Shown here: piece after piece, positions 1 to 8,131 of the stretch
How positions within the stretch are numbered: position 1 is the first letter of the stretch
How the letters are laid out: the number at the start of each line of letters is the position of its first letter
Origin: Pseudomonadota bacterium
GTDB lineage: Bacteria > Desulfobacterota > Syntrophorhabdia > Syntrophorhabdales > Syntrophorhabdaceae
Assembly (NCBI GenBank): GCA_026388315.1
Contig: JAPLKA010000034.1
Span: forward strand, 1-34,665
Direction of reading: 5' to 3'
DNA: 34,665 nucleotides
Notes under the pieces: generated by a model
Databases searched by the model: none
Told to the model about the DNA's origin: nothing
The model's input: only the letters and a program-made list of their open reading frames with translations
Position numbers and translations under genes: made by a program

Positions 1-99
1 GCCATTATTGCCGATAGGGTCAGGTACACTGCAATTGGTTTCTGGGAGAAAATGGGGTTTTCACGACAGGGAGAGGATAACTACAGCTGGCATAAATGA
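1..99 (+). CDS. GNAT-family N-acetyltransferase, C-terminal end (partial)
   Basis: Frame 1 is open from the window edge and ends with TGA at 97-99, giving 32 residues. The segment AIGFWEKMGF is the usual end of a GNAT acetyltransferase, where the last helix and strand carry a '(A)xxFYxKxGF' pattern. GNAT enzymes move an acetyl group from acetyl-CoA to an amine. The substrate cannot be inferred from this piece, and the start lies outside the window. Confidence 0.7.
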   Translation, partial: AIIADRVRYTAIGFWEKMGFSRQGEDNYSWHK

Positions 100-484
100 C
101 CAGGAGCCTGATGGTTTCTTCTGCACATGCGTTCTCCTTTGTTTTATATGGCAATCGTAGCTTTTTGCAAAATGCCCCTATACTTGATAAGTAGGTGTCA
201 CAATTACAGGTAAATTCATTTTTCACACTGGTCATTTCTGCGAATTGCGGGGTGAAAGGTGTTACAAAAACTCATTTGCCGCAAATCTTGACCTCAATAA
301 ATAGAAGTGGTCAAGTTCTTCCATGCAATACCCAACAGATTTGCAGGAAAGGCACTATGTAACAAGGTGTCGTTATTACGTATGGGTGTGTGGATATCAA
401 CCTGTGTTTTACCTTTTTCTTTCTCGGCACAATTTGCTACAATGCATCGAATAAGCCGACAATACAGGGGAAGGGGTGCATTGA
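100..484. other. intergenic stretch, no gene seen
   Basis: About 385 bases without a convincing coding frame. The short frames on both strands lack ribosome binding sites and recognisable sequence. A TACAAT hexamer at 438-443 could be a -10 box for the next gene, but no good -35 box stands 16-18 bases upstream. An AGGGGAAGGGG purine run just before 485 serves as the ribosome binding site of that gene. Confidence 0.5.
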
Positions 485-961
485 ATGAATACAAAAATCG
501 TTTCTGGCGGCCAGACAGGAGCAGACATTGCCGCTCTTGATGTCGCCATCAAGCTAAACATCCCACATGGTGGCTGGATACCGAAAGGAAGGAAGACAGA
601 AGCAGGCCCATTACCTGATAGATATCAACTCCAGGAAATGCCCACAGGAAGCTATACCAGGAGGACGGAGCAGAATGTTATCGATTCCGATGGCACACTG
701 GTTTTCATGCATAGTATCTTATCAGGTGGTTCTCTCAAAACATACAATTATGCAAAGAAATATAACAAGCCATGTCTCCATCTTGATATGACAAAACTTT
801 CAGTCGATGAAGCTGTAAAAGAAATGTTACAGTGGATAGAAAAAAACAATTTACAGATCCTGAATGTTGCCGGTCCCAGGGGAAGCAAAGATCCGGAGAT
901 TTATACTGTTGTAAAAGAAGTATTGACAATAGCTCTCACAGAGAATCTCGCCGATAAATAA
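485..961 (+). CDS. putative molybdenum carrier (cpYpsA-related SLOG family) protein
   Basis: 158 residues. The N-terminus KIVSGGQTGADIAALDVAI is the nucleotide-binding glycine-rich signature of the family named 'putative molybdenum carrier', a branch of the SLOG Rossmann-like fold related to YpsA. Further family segments are GGWIPKGRKTEAGPLPDRY, the TLVF strand, GGSLKTYNYAKKYNKPCLHLD and NVAGPRGSKDPEIY. The length is normal for the family. The fold binds nucleotides or nucleotide-derived ligands, and the molybdenum role rests on a crystal structure of a cofactor carrier relative, so the substrate here is open. ATG with a purine-rich ribosome site (AGGGG) supports the start. It stands alone, and a separate promoter serves the next gene. 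Confidence 0.85.
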   Translation: MNTKIVSGGQTGADIAALDVAIKLNIPHGGWIPKGRKTEAGPLPDRYQLQEMPTGSYTRRTEQNVIDSDGTLVFMHSILSGGSLKTYNYAKKYNKPCLHLDMTKLSVDEAVKEMLQWIEKNNLQILNVAGPRGSKDPEIYTVVKEVLTIALTENLADK

Positions 962-990
962 TAAGAGCATAAAGTAAGAATATCTGTTAA

Positions 991-1019
991 TTGACATAAA
1001 AAATTGATTTTCGTATACT
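991..1019 (+). promoter_or_regulatory. sigma70-type promoter for the Cache protein gene
   Basis: TTGACA at 991-996 and TATACT at 1014-1019 are separated by exactly 17 bases. This is a near-consensus housekeeping promoter, 39 bases before the start codon at 1058. Confidence 0.75.
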
Positions 1020-1057
1020 CCCTTATTCAAGATGCTGCTAAATCAGGGAGGTAGCAG

Positions 1058-1852
1058 ATGAAGCATTTGGTATCATTAATATCGATTCTGCTTTTGTTTG
1101 TAACTTTCAATTATGCTATTGCCGGAGATACACTGAACATTGCTGTTTCCAGGCTTGAATCAGATATCTCAAATAACTTGAAAACAATAGGCGTTGATCT
1201 CAAATCTGCTGCAAAAGATGCAGGCAAATTAAAAGAATCAGAAATAAGAAAGCTCCTTTTAGGGTTATATGCAAATAGACCTTATGTCATTGACGCTTCC
1301 TTCATTAACTCAAAAGGCATAATGACTATGATTGAGCCTGATAAGTACAGAAAGCACGAAGGGTCGGACATATCAGACCAGGAGGCTGTTATCCTGATGC
1401 AGAAAAGCAAAAGGCCCTTCATGAGCAATTTGCTTGATTCTGTCGAAGGCATCAAATCAATCGATATAGAATATCCTGTTTTTTCTGCCGATAGAAAGTT
1501 CGTAGGCTCTTTAAGTCTCCTTGTTGAACAGGATAAACTCATACGCAAGATTGCCGCTCCCGTTGAAAAGGAACTGAATGTGAATTGCTTTGTAATGCAG
1601 AAAAACGGTATCCTCATCTATGACACAGACTCGTCCCAGATAGGATTGAACACTTTCAGCGACCAGCTTTACAAGGACTACCCGGAGCTGGTCTCCCTTG
1701 GCAAAAGGATGGTCAGAGAAAAAGACGGAACAGGATACTACACATTTTTAATCCGTGGCACAGACAAAATTATAAAAAAACAGGCTGCATGGAAAACAAT
1801 CCGCTTTTTTGATAATGACTGGATAGTAGTTGCCTACAGGGAAATAAAATAA
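1058..1852 (+). CDS. exported solitary Cache-type sensor domain protein
   Basis: 264 residues. A Sec signal peptide (residues about 1-22, hydrophobic ISILLLFVTFNYAIAG) is followed by a helix and a double PAS-like (dCache) arrangement. The pattern 'xxYVIDASFINSKGIMTMIEP' and the later 'VNCFVMQKNGILIYDTD' strands are typical of Cache ligand-binding domains in chemoreceptors and sensor kinases. No second membrane helix and no signalling domain follow, so this is a free periplasmic sensor or binding protein. ATG at 1058 follows GGGAGG at 1047-1052. A near-consensus promoter lies just upstream. The small gene at 1875 follows after 22 bases and could be co-transcribed. The Cache assignment is from the pattern and has not been tested by profile search. 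Confidence 0.7.
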   Translation: MKHLVSLISILLLFVTFNYAIAGDTLNIAVSRLESDISNNLKTIGVDLKSAAKDAGKLKESEIRKLLLGLYANRPYVIDASFINSKGIMTMIEPDKYRKHEGSDISDQEAVILMQKSKRPFMSNLLDSVEGIKSIDIEYPVFSADRKFVGSLSLLVEQDKLIRKIAAPVEKELNVNCFVMQKNGILIYDTDSSQIGLNTFSDQLYKDYPELVSLGKRMVREKDGTGYYTFLIRGTDKIIKKQAAWKTIRFFDNDWIVVAYREIK

Positions 1853-1874
1853 GTATTTTGGAACGGCAAAGGAT

Positions 1875-2036
1875 ATGGATACAGCTACCCCTCATACTAA
1901 AGAAAAACTTATCAAGATTATCAAAACCCTTCTTCATACAGACGAGGATCTCAATTTTCTTGTCCGGTTAAAGAAAGAAGATTTAGAAAAACTTGCTGCC
2001 ATTGTCAGAGCAAGGACATATCTTTCCGATAAGTAA
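1875..2036 (+). CDS. small hypothetical protein (53 residues)
   Basis: ATG at 1875 to TAA at 2034-2036. The product is charged and helical (ends ARTYLSDK) with no signal peptide. A purine run (AAAGGA) sits very close to the ATG, so translation may depend on the upstream Cache gene, 22 bases away. The composition looks coding (lysine and leucine rich, alternating amphipathic pattern) and the frame is clean, but I recognise no family. Confidence 0.45.
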   Translation: MDTATPHTKEKLIKIIKTLLHTDEDLNFLVRLKKEDLEKLAAIVRARTYLSDK

Positions 2037-2155
2037 TAAGGATGGAATGTCGGCAACATCTGGTGTAATTATTCGGAAGCAATCTTGTATAAGCTTTTCT
2101 GGATTTATTGATTACTGGGTATAACATGCAGGGTTACCTGCCTGATGTATGCTCT

Positions 2156-2904
2156 TCATTGTGATCTGTGCCATTCGAATCTTGCCCGGCAAAGCTCTTT
2201 ACCGTCTGCGGTGCGTCTCACGGAGCACAATTCCTGGTCCCCCCTTTCCTCTGAAAGTACTGTCACTTCATCATTCTGCAGCGCCTCCGAAAGGAAGCTG
2301 AGTTCAATCGATCCGGCCTCTGTCGATGAAAGATGTTTGTACGAATGGCTATCCATCATCCACTGCAGGTACCTGGCAGAGTTTACGTGCCGGTTTACAT
2401 CGATATCGGAGAAAAGCACGGAGAACCGGGCAAGTTCAATACCGCCCTTTAGTTCCTCTACCTTATCCGGATTAGTTTCTATCTCATCCCTTTCCGGCTG
2501 CCATGGAAAACTGTCTGGCTTCCGGTCAAGTCGTTGCGGCCGGCCACTCGTCCTGTCCAGCACCATCCATGACGAGGTGGCTGAGGCCAGTTTCTACCTG
2601 TCCCCGAGGTGATGGAAAAGTCGCGGAGGGCGTAGAGCCTTACTATCCGCTTTCCCCATGTTTCGATGGTGATCCGCTCACCCCATCGAGGTAGCCGCTT
2701 GATGAGCATCTGCACTTTTACCAGCACCCACATTAAATTCCGTGCTGCCAGCTCGTCGTGCCCGTAGCTTGTTCCTTTGGCATGGTTCCAGGCCGCGTTC
2801 AACAGGTACGCAAATAGTGTCTGCGGGTGCAGCCGGCCCAAAACATCCACATCAAATGACTCGATGAGTCGCTCTTCTTTCCAGATACCGGGTACTATAT
2901 CCAT
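2156..2904 (-). pseudogene. acyl-ACP thioesterase (FatA/FatB-like), single frameshift
   Basis: The minus strand carries an N-terminal half from ATG at 2904 (MDIVPGIWKEERLIESFDVD, hot-dog fold segment AAWNHAKGTSYGHDEL, then MWVLVKVQMLIKRLPRWGE) and a C-terminal half in another frame ending at 2156 (SWMVLDRTSGRPQRLD, then FSDIDVNRHVNSARYLQWM). Together they make a standard plant/bacterial FatA-like acyl-ACP thioesterase of about 248 residues, which releases free fatty acids from acyl carrier protein. The halves join near 2591-2593, in a short T run on the plus strand (A run on the coding strand). One missing base explains the break: restoring it reads R-K-L-A-S-A-T-S-S-W into the second half. 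It may be a decayed gene or a sequencing error. G+C is visibly higher than in the flanks, which suggests a transferred gene. Confidence 0.8.
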
Positions 2905-3638
2905 TTCGTTTGGTCTCCTACGCTACTGTTTTTTGTCCATTCCGGCACGACCGGCCCAGGATTGGACATAGTCGAGACCTTATCTCCACCTATGCCCAGT
3001 GCCATGGGGATTACGCATAAGGCCAAGCATGAGAAAATATAGGCAGACATTTATTATCATTACTTTGTGCTCTATTCAACGGTATTCCAAGTGAGTCCTC
3101 TTCTCTTTTGACTACATCCCATATACTAAGGAGAATAAAATTGGCGCATCATCAGTATTTCATATAAAATCCACATCAAGGGAATGGCTTTCTTTGAGAA
3201 GACACCGCTGGCAAAGATTTGCTCCATTACTCTTTCAGAAGTATAGCATTACAAAATTAGACCCCTACCTGTGTCACGTATAGCAAATACTAACCTGGAC
3301 ATCGGGTCCTTGTCTGGATTTATTGATAGCCGTATAAATGCGTAAGCGCCTTGACGGCCTTTTTCTGATCCTGCGGGCCGCAGCTGTTTTCACGAAAACG
3401 AGTTTTTATAGATAAGCGATTATACCATCTTTCCACTGGCAATCTTCAAAGTCATTGATAATGATCTTTCCATTCAAATAATCAATATATTTTGGCACGC
3501 AGAAAGCAGGTGTTCGCCTCAAGGCAATCAAAAAAACCGATTCCCAACAACATTTGAAATTGTTTTATTTTGTTCTCTATGATATCAAAGATGCACAATC
3601 CAAAATGCCAAAGTCATTCATTGTAAGGGGGAATTCTC
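2905..3638. other. long intergenic stretch, no gene seen
   Basis: About 730 bases with no convincing frame. Visible structure: a perfect hairpin CTGCGG/CCGCAG at 3371-3383, followed at once by GTTTTC/GAAAAC at 3386-3399 and a GTTTTTATAG tail. This could be a terminator or regulatory leader for the secreted protein gene. A 15-base sequence at 3313-3327 is identical to 2098-2112, on the other side of the thioesterase gene. I looked for a c-di-GMP riboswitch between 3380 and 3600 and did not find its conserved core. Confidence 0.45.
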
Positions 3639-5972
3639 ATGAAATCAAATGTACTAAGAAAGATTTGCTTGTCCATGGTCATGTTGTTCACTCTCCTCTC
3701 GTTCGGCACGTATGCCCAGGCCGACACCTGGACCCAAATGTACGGGAATGTTGCCAATATCGCAAGGAGTTTTGGCAGCATGGCATACGGAAACGGGACG
3801 TATGTGGCCACTACAGGCTTTGCCTCGAATAATACGCCATCCTCCGGCACATTCAATTACACGCAGAGGGTTTACACGTCTTCTGATCTGGCAAACTGGA
3901 CCGAGCAGGATCCTGTGATGACCTATTCACATGCAGGAACATCTGGATCGTTCTCATACGGGGTGACCTTCGTGAACAATACCTTTGTCCTTTGGGCATT
4001 GTGTTGGGACTCCACGAGCACCGTTACAAATTCAGGAATCTACATGTCTTCTAATGGCATTTCATGGACTCAGACATATTCAGGCGCTGACTCCTATTTA
4101 GGGTTCGGTTCTGGCGTCAACCAGTTCTTTTCGCCACAGGTTGTCAAGAACTATGATTCATCCTCAAACACGACCGCTCTCACATACAGGATCCGTTCCT
4201 CCCTGGACGGCAATGCATGGACCGAACGATATACAAATACCTTCTCGGGCCCGGGGAATGCCCTGAACGGCTCTGGATCCGTCACGTTCTCGTACAACAC
4301 ATTCGTCGCCCGTTTTAACTTCACGAACAGCAGCACCTCACCGGCTACTTATACAAGCAAGCTCTTCTTTTCCAGCGACGGCATAACGTGGACCGAACGA
4401 TATGCTGGAAACGGAACGCTCAGCTATACCCGTCTCAAGAATACCCTCGTTATTGCATTGCAGACGAATAACGGGGGCAGCCCTGCCACTGCGACAACGC
4501 GGATCCTCACCTCCGACGACGACGGATACACTTGGACGGAACGCTACAACCAGACCTTTATCGGAAGCGTAAGCAGTAACGTGTCTTCAAACAATAATGA
4601 TGCCCTTGTTGCTTGGATCGGTATCAACAATAACGGGCAATACAACATGAAGATGCTTTACTCGGCCGATGGAAGCACCTGGGCCGAAACCTACGACCAG
4701 ACCTTTATCGGAAGCGGCAGTTACCAGGGCGGTTATTACAGATCCCCCTTCGGGACACGTATAAACATCAATAATTCCGGGCAGTATACCACAAAAATCC
4801 TCCAGGCGCCCAAGGGTGATGCATGGACCGAGACGTACTCCAACATCTTCACCACCAATGTCGGCCTCTCCTTGGCATCCTGGAATGGCAATCTCATCGC
4901 CTTCGGGAGTGATGGAAACGGCCATGCAATGGTGCTCCAGAACACAAGCCCCATTGCGCTCTGGATAAGCTCGATCGTGCGGGACAGCAACAGTAACCCC
5001 ATAAGCGGTGCCACCGCATCAATTGCCGGAAATTCTTCGCTCACCGCAACCACATCATCGAATGGATGGTTTACCCTCAGAGGAATTCCTTCTGCTACCC
5101 CGTATACCCTGAAAGTTGTCAAAAAAGGATATAGGCCGACTTACGTTATGCTTTACGTTTATTTACCGCCAAACCCTTGGGATTTTACCATGAGCCTGAC
5201 CTCGGCGTCTCCCGTGTGGCTCTACTCAAACGTTGAGGTAAATAGATGGAGGGTTGCACCAAATAAGGGGGTTCTGGTCATAAGGATAGTCGACGGTTTC
5301 ACTGCCTATTCAGGGAATATACCTGGCGTAGTCGTGACGGCCACAGGATCACATTCAGGAAAAGACTATCCGGTCACCTACCTTGACAGTCTGGGTGACA
5401 TCAGTACCGGCGCCACCTCCACCTCTTCCCGCGGCGCTATTCGTGTCCTTAACGTGGATGACGGTGATACGGTGACGCTCACTGCCTCCAAACAGGGATG
5501 GAATTTTTTCCCCCAGTCGTTTGTTGCCTATGGCGGCGGTGTGACAGCGGGTGTTGTCTCTGGAACGCCAACGGGGTCTATGTACTCTATATCGGGTATT
5601 GTAAAAGATTCATCCGGCAACCTCCCTATAAGCGCAGCTTATGTCTCCGTAACGGATGTCAACACGGCAACTGAAGTGGCGAAGGCCCGTACCATCGAAT
5701 CAGGATATTATCGGATCGACCTGCCGTCTTCCGGGTCCTACTCAGTATCGGTCATGCGAACAGGTTATGACAGCATGTCGCAACCGGCCATGGTCAGCCT
5801 TTCTGATACAAGTCCGAACGACACGCTGAATCTGTTTATGATACAGAATCCATTCGCTGGGCATGGACAGAAAGACCATAAGAAAACACATGGGCATGGA
5901 CAGAAAGACCATAAGAAAACACATGGTCATGCTCCAGTATCTGGGCATCACCCGGGATATACCGCTCCCTGA
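3639..5972 (+). CDS. large secreted beta-propeller-like repeat protein with carboxypeptidase-regulatory-like domains; 3' end altered
   Basis: 777 residues. A Sec signal peptide (about 1-28, ending TYAQA) precedes a region to about residue 430 with at least eight blades marked by a recurring 'SxDGxxWTERYxxTF' pattern, as in BNR/sialidase-like propellers of extracellular proteins. Two Ig-like carboxypeptidase-regulatory-like domains follow (about 447-510 'DSNSNPISGATASIAG', and about 650-740 'SGIVKDSSGNLPISAAYVSV'). The last ~40 residues, from about NPFAGHGQKDHKKTH, are His/Lys-rich and are translated out of frame from an IS21 istA fragment, so the native C-terminus is gone. The start ATG follows AAGGGGGAA. 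It probably acts at the cell surface or outside the cell in binding or adhesion; the ligand is unknown. Confidence 0.75.
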   Translation: MKSNVLRKICLSMVMLFTLLSFGTYAQADTWTQMYGNVANIARSFGSMAYGNGTYVATTGFASNNTPSSGTFNYTQRVYTSSDLANWTEQDPVMTYSHAGTSGSFSYGVTFVNNTFVLWALCWDSTSTVTNSGIYMSSNGISWTQTYSGADSYLGFGSGVNQFFSPQVVKNYDSSSNTTALTYRIRSSLDGNAWTERYTNTFSGPGNALNGSGSVTFSYNTFVARFNFTNSSTSPATYTSKLFFSSDGITWTERYAGNGTLSYTRLKNTLVIALQTNNGGSPATATTRILTSDDDGYTWTERYNQTFIGSVSSNVSSNNNDALVAWIGINNNGQYNMKMLYSADGSTWAETYDQTFIGSGSYQGGYYRSPFGTRININNSGQYTTKILQAPKGDAWTETYSNIFTTNVGLSLASWNGNLIAFGSDGNGHAMVLQNTSPIALWISSIVRDSNSNPISGATASIAGNSSLTATTSSNGWFTLRGIPSATPYTLKVVKKGYRPTYVMLYVYLPPNPWDFTMSLTSASPVWLYSNVEVNRWRVAPNKGVLVIRIVDGFTAYSGNIPGVVVTATGSHSGKDYPVTYLDSLGDISTGATSTSSRGAIRVLNVDDGDTVTLTASKQGWNFFPQSFVAYGGGVTAGVVSGTPTGSMYSISGIVKDSSGNLPISAAYVSVTDVNTATEVAKARTIESGYYRIDLPSSGSYSVSVMRTGYDSMSQPAMVSLSDTSPNDTLNLFMIQNPFAGHGQKDHKKTHGHGQKDHKKTHGHAPVSGHHPGYTAP

Positions 5973-6327
5973 TGAACAGGAACTTGTTGCCAAGCTTAAG
6001 GGCATGATGAATTCTCCCGTCTATGAGCAACCGGCTTTTGATCTTGTGGCAAAGCACAAATCTGACGTCGAAACATGGCTCAAAGGCTCGAACATGACCG
6101 GCAAGCAGATATGGCGTCTCCTCAAAGAAATCTTCCGTATCGAGATAGACTACACCATCATCAACGCTACCTCAGAAAAGGAGTTCTCCTTCGGCAGACC
6201 AAAGGTGACGATACGGATGGAGACATCGCCCGGCATTGAAGCCCAGCTTGACTTCGGCTACGTAGGCCTCATGTACAATCCCGATATGCAGAAGATGAAA
6301 AAGACATGGGCCTTTATCATGACCTGA
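5852..6327 (+). pseudogene. istA: IS21-family istA fragment (N-terminal region)
   Basis: The frame beginning at about SLGMDRKTIRKHM and running to TGA at 6325-6327 matches the start of IS21 transposases. It holds the HTH segment DRKTIRKH (twice, because of the tandem repeat), the WLKGSNMTGKQIWRLLKE region, then the first catalytic strand AQLDFGYVGLMYNPDMQ and KKTWAFIMT, where homologues continue for some 300 more residues. Only about a quarter of istA is present and there is no istB, so the element is dead. The left breakpoint falls inside the coding region of the secreted protein (about 5852). The right breakpoint is at the stop, next to C and A runs at 6328-6344. It belongs to a different IS21 branch from the intact element at 14136-16721. 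Confidence 0.8.
5861..5926 (+). repeat. perfect 33-bp tandem duplication
   Basis: Two identical 33-base units (5861-5893, 5894-5926) start GCATGGACAGAAAGACC. In the secreted protein frame they encode GHGQKDHKKTH twice. In the istA frame they encode GMDRKTIRKHM twice, duplicating the recognition part of the transposase helix-turn-helix. Confidence 0.95.
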
Positions 6328-6651
6328 CCCCCCCCAAAAAAAATAGGTCCAGTTTCTATGTTAGACTCTGGATACAAAAAGAAAGAGAATTTTGGGCATA
6401 AAGCAATTACCCGGTGATCAACATTTTGAACACAAATCATCCATAGTTATCACTTAAAAATCTGAATCTTTGTGTTTATAATAAAAGGTAGATTCATTAT
6501 TCCCCTTCATAGCTATTGCACACTGCAAAGTGAAAGTCGCTATAAAAACCAATAAATGGTAAATCTCAACTCAATGAATATGCGTCTCCCCTTTGACATC
6601 CCATATCCCATAAATTATAATGCTCTCAAATCCATTCATCAGGAGAACCTC
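6328..6651. other. intergenic stretch beside the IS21 remnant
   Basis: About 320 bases without a supported gene. It opens with a run of eight C and eight A (about 6328-6344), followed by TAGGTCCAG, which resembles the end of an insertion sequence that could mark the second edge of the broken element. A longer in-frame start at 6556 for the next gene exists but lacks a ribosome site. Confidence 0.35.
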
Positions 6652-7215
6652 ATGAGTAAAAGAGTTTCCACACCCATATTCATTCTTCTTATCCTTTCTG
6701 TTTTCTGTTCAGCTTCTTTTGCCTACAATCTGACCCTAAACAACACCCCCACACAGGTCTATTTCTCCCCTAATGGCGGCTGTACTGATGCAATAGTAAA
6801 AGAAATAGACAATGCCACGATGGAGGTTCTGGTTCAGGCTTATTCATTCACTTCAGCGCCGATTGCCCACGCACTGGTTAACGCCAAAAAGAGAGCAGTC
6901 AATGTTGAGGTTGTAGTAGATAGGTCACAGAAAAAAGAGCCAAAGAAGCAAGGGGCGAGTTATACATCGGCAACCTTCTTGGCAAACATGAGGATACCCA
7001 CCTATATTGATTCAACTCATGCAATAGCACATAACAAGATAATAATTATTGATAAACAGACTGTTATTACAGGTTCATTCAATTTCTCAAAAGCTGCTGA
7101 AGAAAGTAATGCTGAGAACCTGTTGATAATCAGGAATCCAGAGCTTGCCGCTATCTATCTTGATAATTTTCTAAAACATAAAGCACATTCAGAAAAGCTG
7201 GCACCGAGGTATTGA
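6652..7215 (+). CDS. exported phospholipase D-like nuclease (single HKD motif)
   Basis: 187 residues from ATG 6652, preceded by AGGAG at 6641-6645. An upstream in-frame start at 6556 has no ribosome site. A signal peptide (about residues 1-24, ILLILSVFCSASFA) is followed by the PLD nuclease core: VYFSPNGGCTDAIVKEID, VLVQAYSFTSAPI, and one catalytic HKD motif H127-N-K129-x4-D134 within AHNKIIIIDKQTVITGSFNF. Single-motif PLD nucleases (Nuc/EndA type) work as dimers and cut DNA without metal. The length is normal and the export signal suggests a periplasmic or extracellular nuclease, for example for nutrient DNA. The next gene starts 2 bases after the stop, so the two are probably co-transcribed. 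Confidence 0.88.
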   Translation: MSKRVSTPIFILLILSVFCSASFAYNLTLNNTPTQVYFSPNGGCTDAIVKEIDNATMEVLVQAYSFTSAPIAHALVNAKKRAVNVEVVVDRSQKKEPKKQGASYTSATFLANMRIPTYIDSTHAIAHNKIIIIDKQTVITGSFNFSKAAEESNAENLLIIRNPELAAIYLDNFLKHKAHSEKLAPRY

Positions 7216-7216
7216 T

Positions 7217-7651
7217 ATGAATAAGTTTACATTCCTGTTTTTCCTTTTGCTTCCAGGATTGTTTCTCTGTAACACAGCCCACGCAGGGTGGGTGCACTGT
7301 ATTACCGATGCCGCCGGTAATAATACATATTATGATGAGGAGAGCATAACATCTGTAGGGAAAGGCGCTGTAAAGATATCGGTTAAAACGGACTATTCTA
7401 AAAAAGGTAAATCTGATTTCATTAAGACCCGTATAAGCAGAGGTCTTGATGTCAAAGGCTATGAAAATCTGAGCCATACTGTCATGGTATGGTATATAAA
7501 CTGTAACAAAAAGGAACATGAGCTGTACTCTATTTTCGAATATGATAAAGATGACGGCATAATCTCTACATATAAGGCGAAAGAGATAATAATGCAACCT
7601 GTTCAGCCGGGAACCATAGGAGAGATTTTCTATAAGATAGTCTGTAAATAG
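7217..7651 (+). CDS. surface-adhesin E-like exported protein
   Basis: 144 residues. A signal peptide (LLLPGLFLCNTAHA) is followed by the pattern GWVHCITDAAGNNTYYDEESI, and then a strand-rich segment ending near residue 140. This layout (tryptophan near the mature start, '...YYD..SI', 'KTRI', 'VWYINCNKKEH' and the final 'IVCK' Cys) matches the surface-adhesin protein E family found in many proteobacteria. Two to three Cys may form disulfides in the periplasm. It is packed directly behind the PLD gene. Confidence 0.6.
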   Translation: MNKFTFLFFLLLPGLFLCNTAHAGWVHCITDAAGNNTYYDEESITSVGKGAVKISVKTDYSKKGKSDFIKTRISRGLDVKGYENLSHTVMVWYINCNKKEHELYSIFEYDKDDGIISTYKAKEIIMQPVQPGTIGEIFYKIVCK

Positions 7652-7666
7652 GATGGAGAAACAGGA

Positions 7667-8026
7667 ATGAAGATCCACGAGCTGACATGTCCTCAATGCG
7701 GTAACACGCAGGAAGTTGAAATATGGGATTCACTTAATGTTACGGTAGAGTCATATCTCCGCGACCGGTTATTTAATGCCGATATCAATATCTTCAAATG
7801 TGAATCATGTAATAATAAAGCTATAATCAGCGTTCCCCTGCTTTATCTTGATATGAACCGGCAATATTGTGTCCAGTACTATCCGCCCGAAGCTATTGAA
7901 GATGATAAGTTCTTGACCCAGTTTACTCCTGACGGCAAGTGGAGCTTCAGGGATATTCCGGAAATAGTCAACAATGACTTAGATTATATGGGCGACCCCA
8001 CATCGTTTTTAGTCTTTTTGATATGA
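7667..8026 (+). CDS. CpXC domain zinc-ribbon protein, C-terminus shifted out of frame
   Basis: 119 residues in the annotated frame. Two CPxC/CxxC knuckles (TCPQCGNTQ at residues 7-15 and CESCNN at about 45-50) flank the DSLNVTVESYLRDRLFNADIN segment, which is the CpXC family pattern; the function is unknown. The frame ends with FLVFLI at 8026. The -1 frame runs on from about 8004 to TAA at 8080-8082 as SLFDMIQYVKFRDRLHEK, which looks like the natural C-terminal helix. The switch falls between two T5 runs (8006-8010 and 8015-8019). A one-base sequencing error or a real mutation there is likely. The start ATG follows GGATGGAGAAACAGGA. It continues the gene run from 6652. Confidence 0.75.
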   Translation: MKIHELTCPQCGNTQEVEIWDSLNVTVESYLRDRLFNADINIFKCESCNNKAIISVPLLYLDMNRQYCVQYYPPEAIEDDKFLTQFTPDGKWSFRDIPEIVNNDLDYMGDPTSFLVFLI

Positions 8027-8131
8027 TCCAGTACGTCAAGTTCCGGGATAGATTGCATGAGAAGAGAAGGCTGAAGCAATAAATAATCAGAAGCAGCATC
8101 CAAAGAAAATCATACCGGGGTATTAATACAT

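Noticed and set aside
3380-3638. Possible c-di-GMP riboswitch before the secreted protein gene
   Set aside because: Some GC-rich pieces resemble it, but the conserved receptor core could not be traced.
5836-6057. Minus-strand frames with repeated CFLMVFLSMP
   Set aside because: Produced by the 33-bp tandem repeat read backwards; no start signals.
8024-8026. TGA at the end of the CpXC gene as a possible selenocysteine codon
   Set aside because: Reading through in frame gives a short unrelated tail ending soon after; the family-like C-terminus is in the -1 frame, so this is a frameshift.
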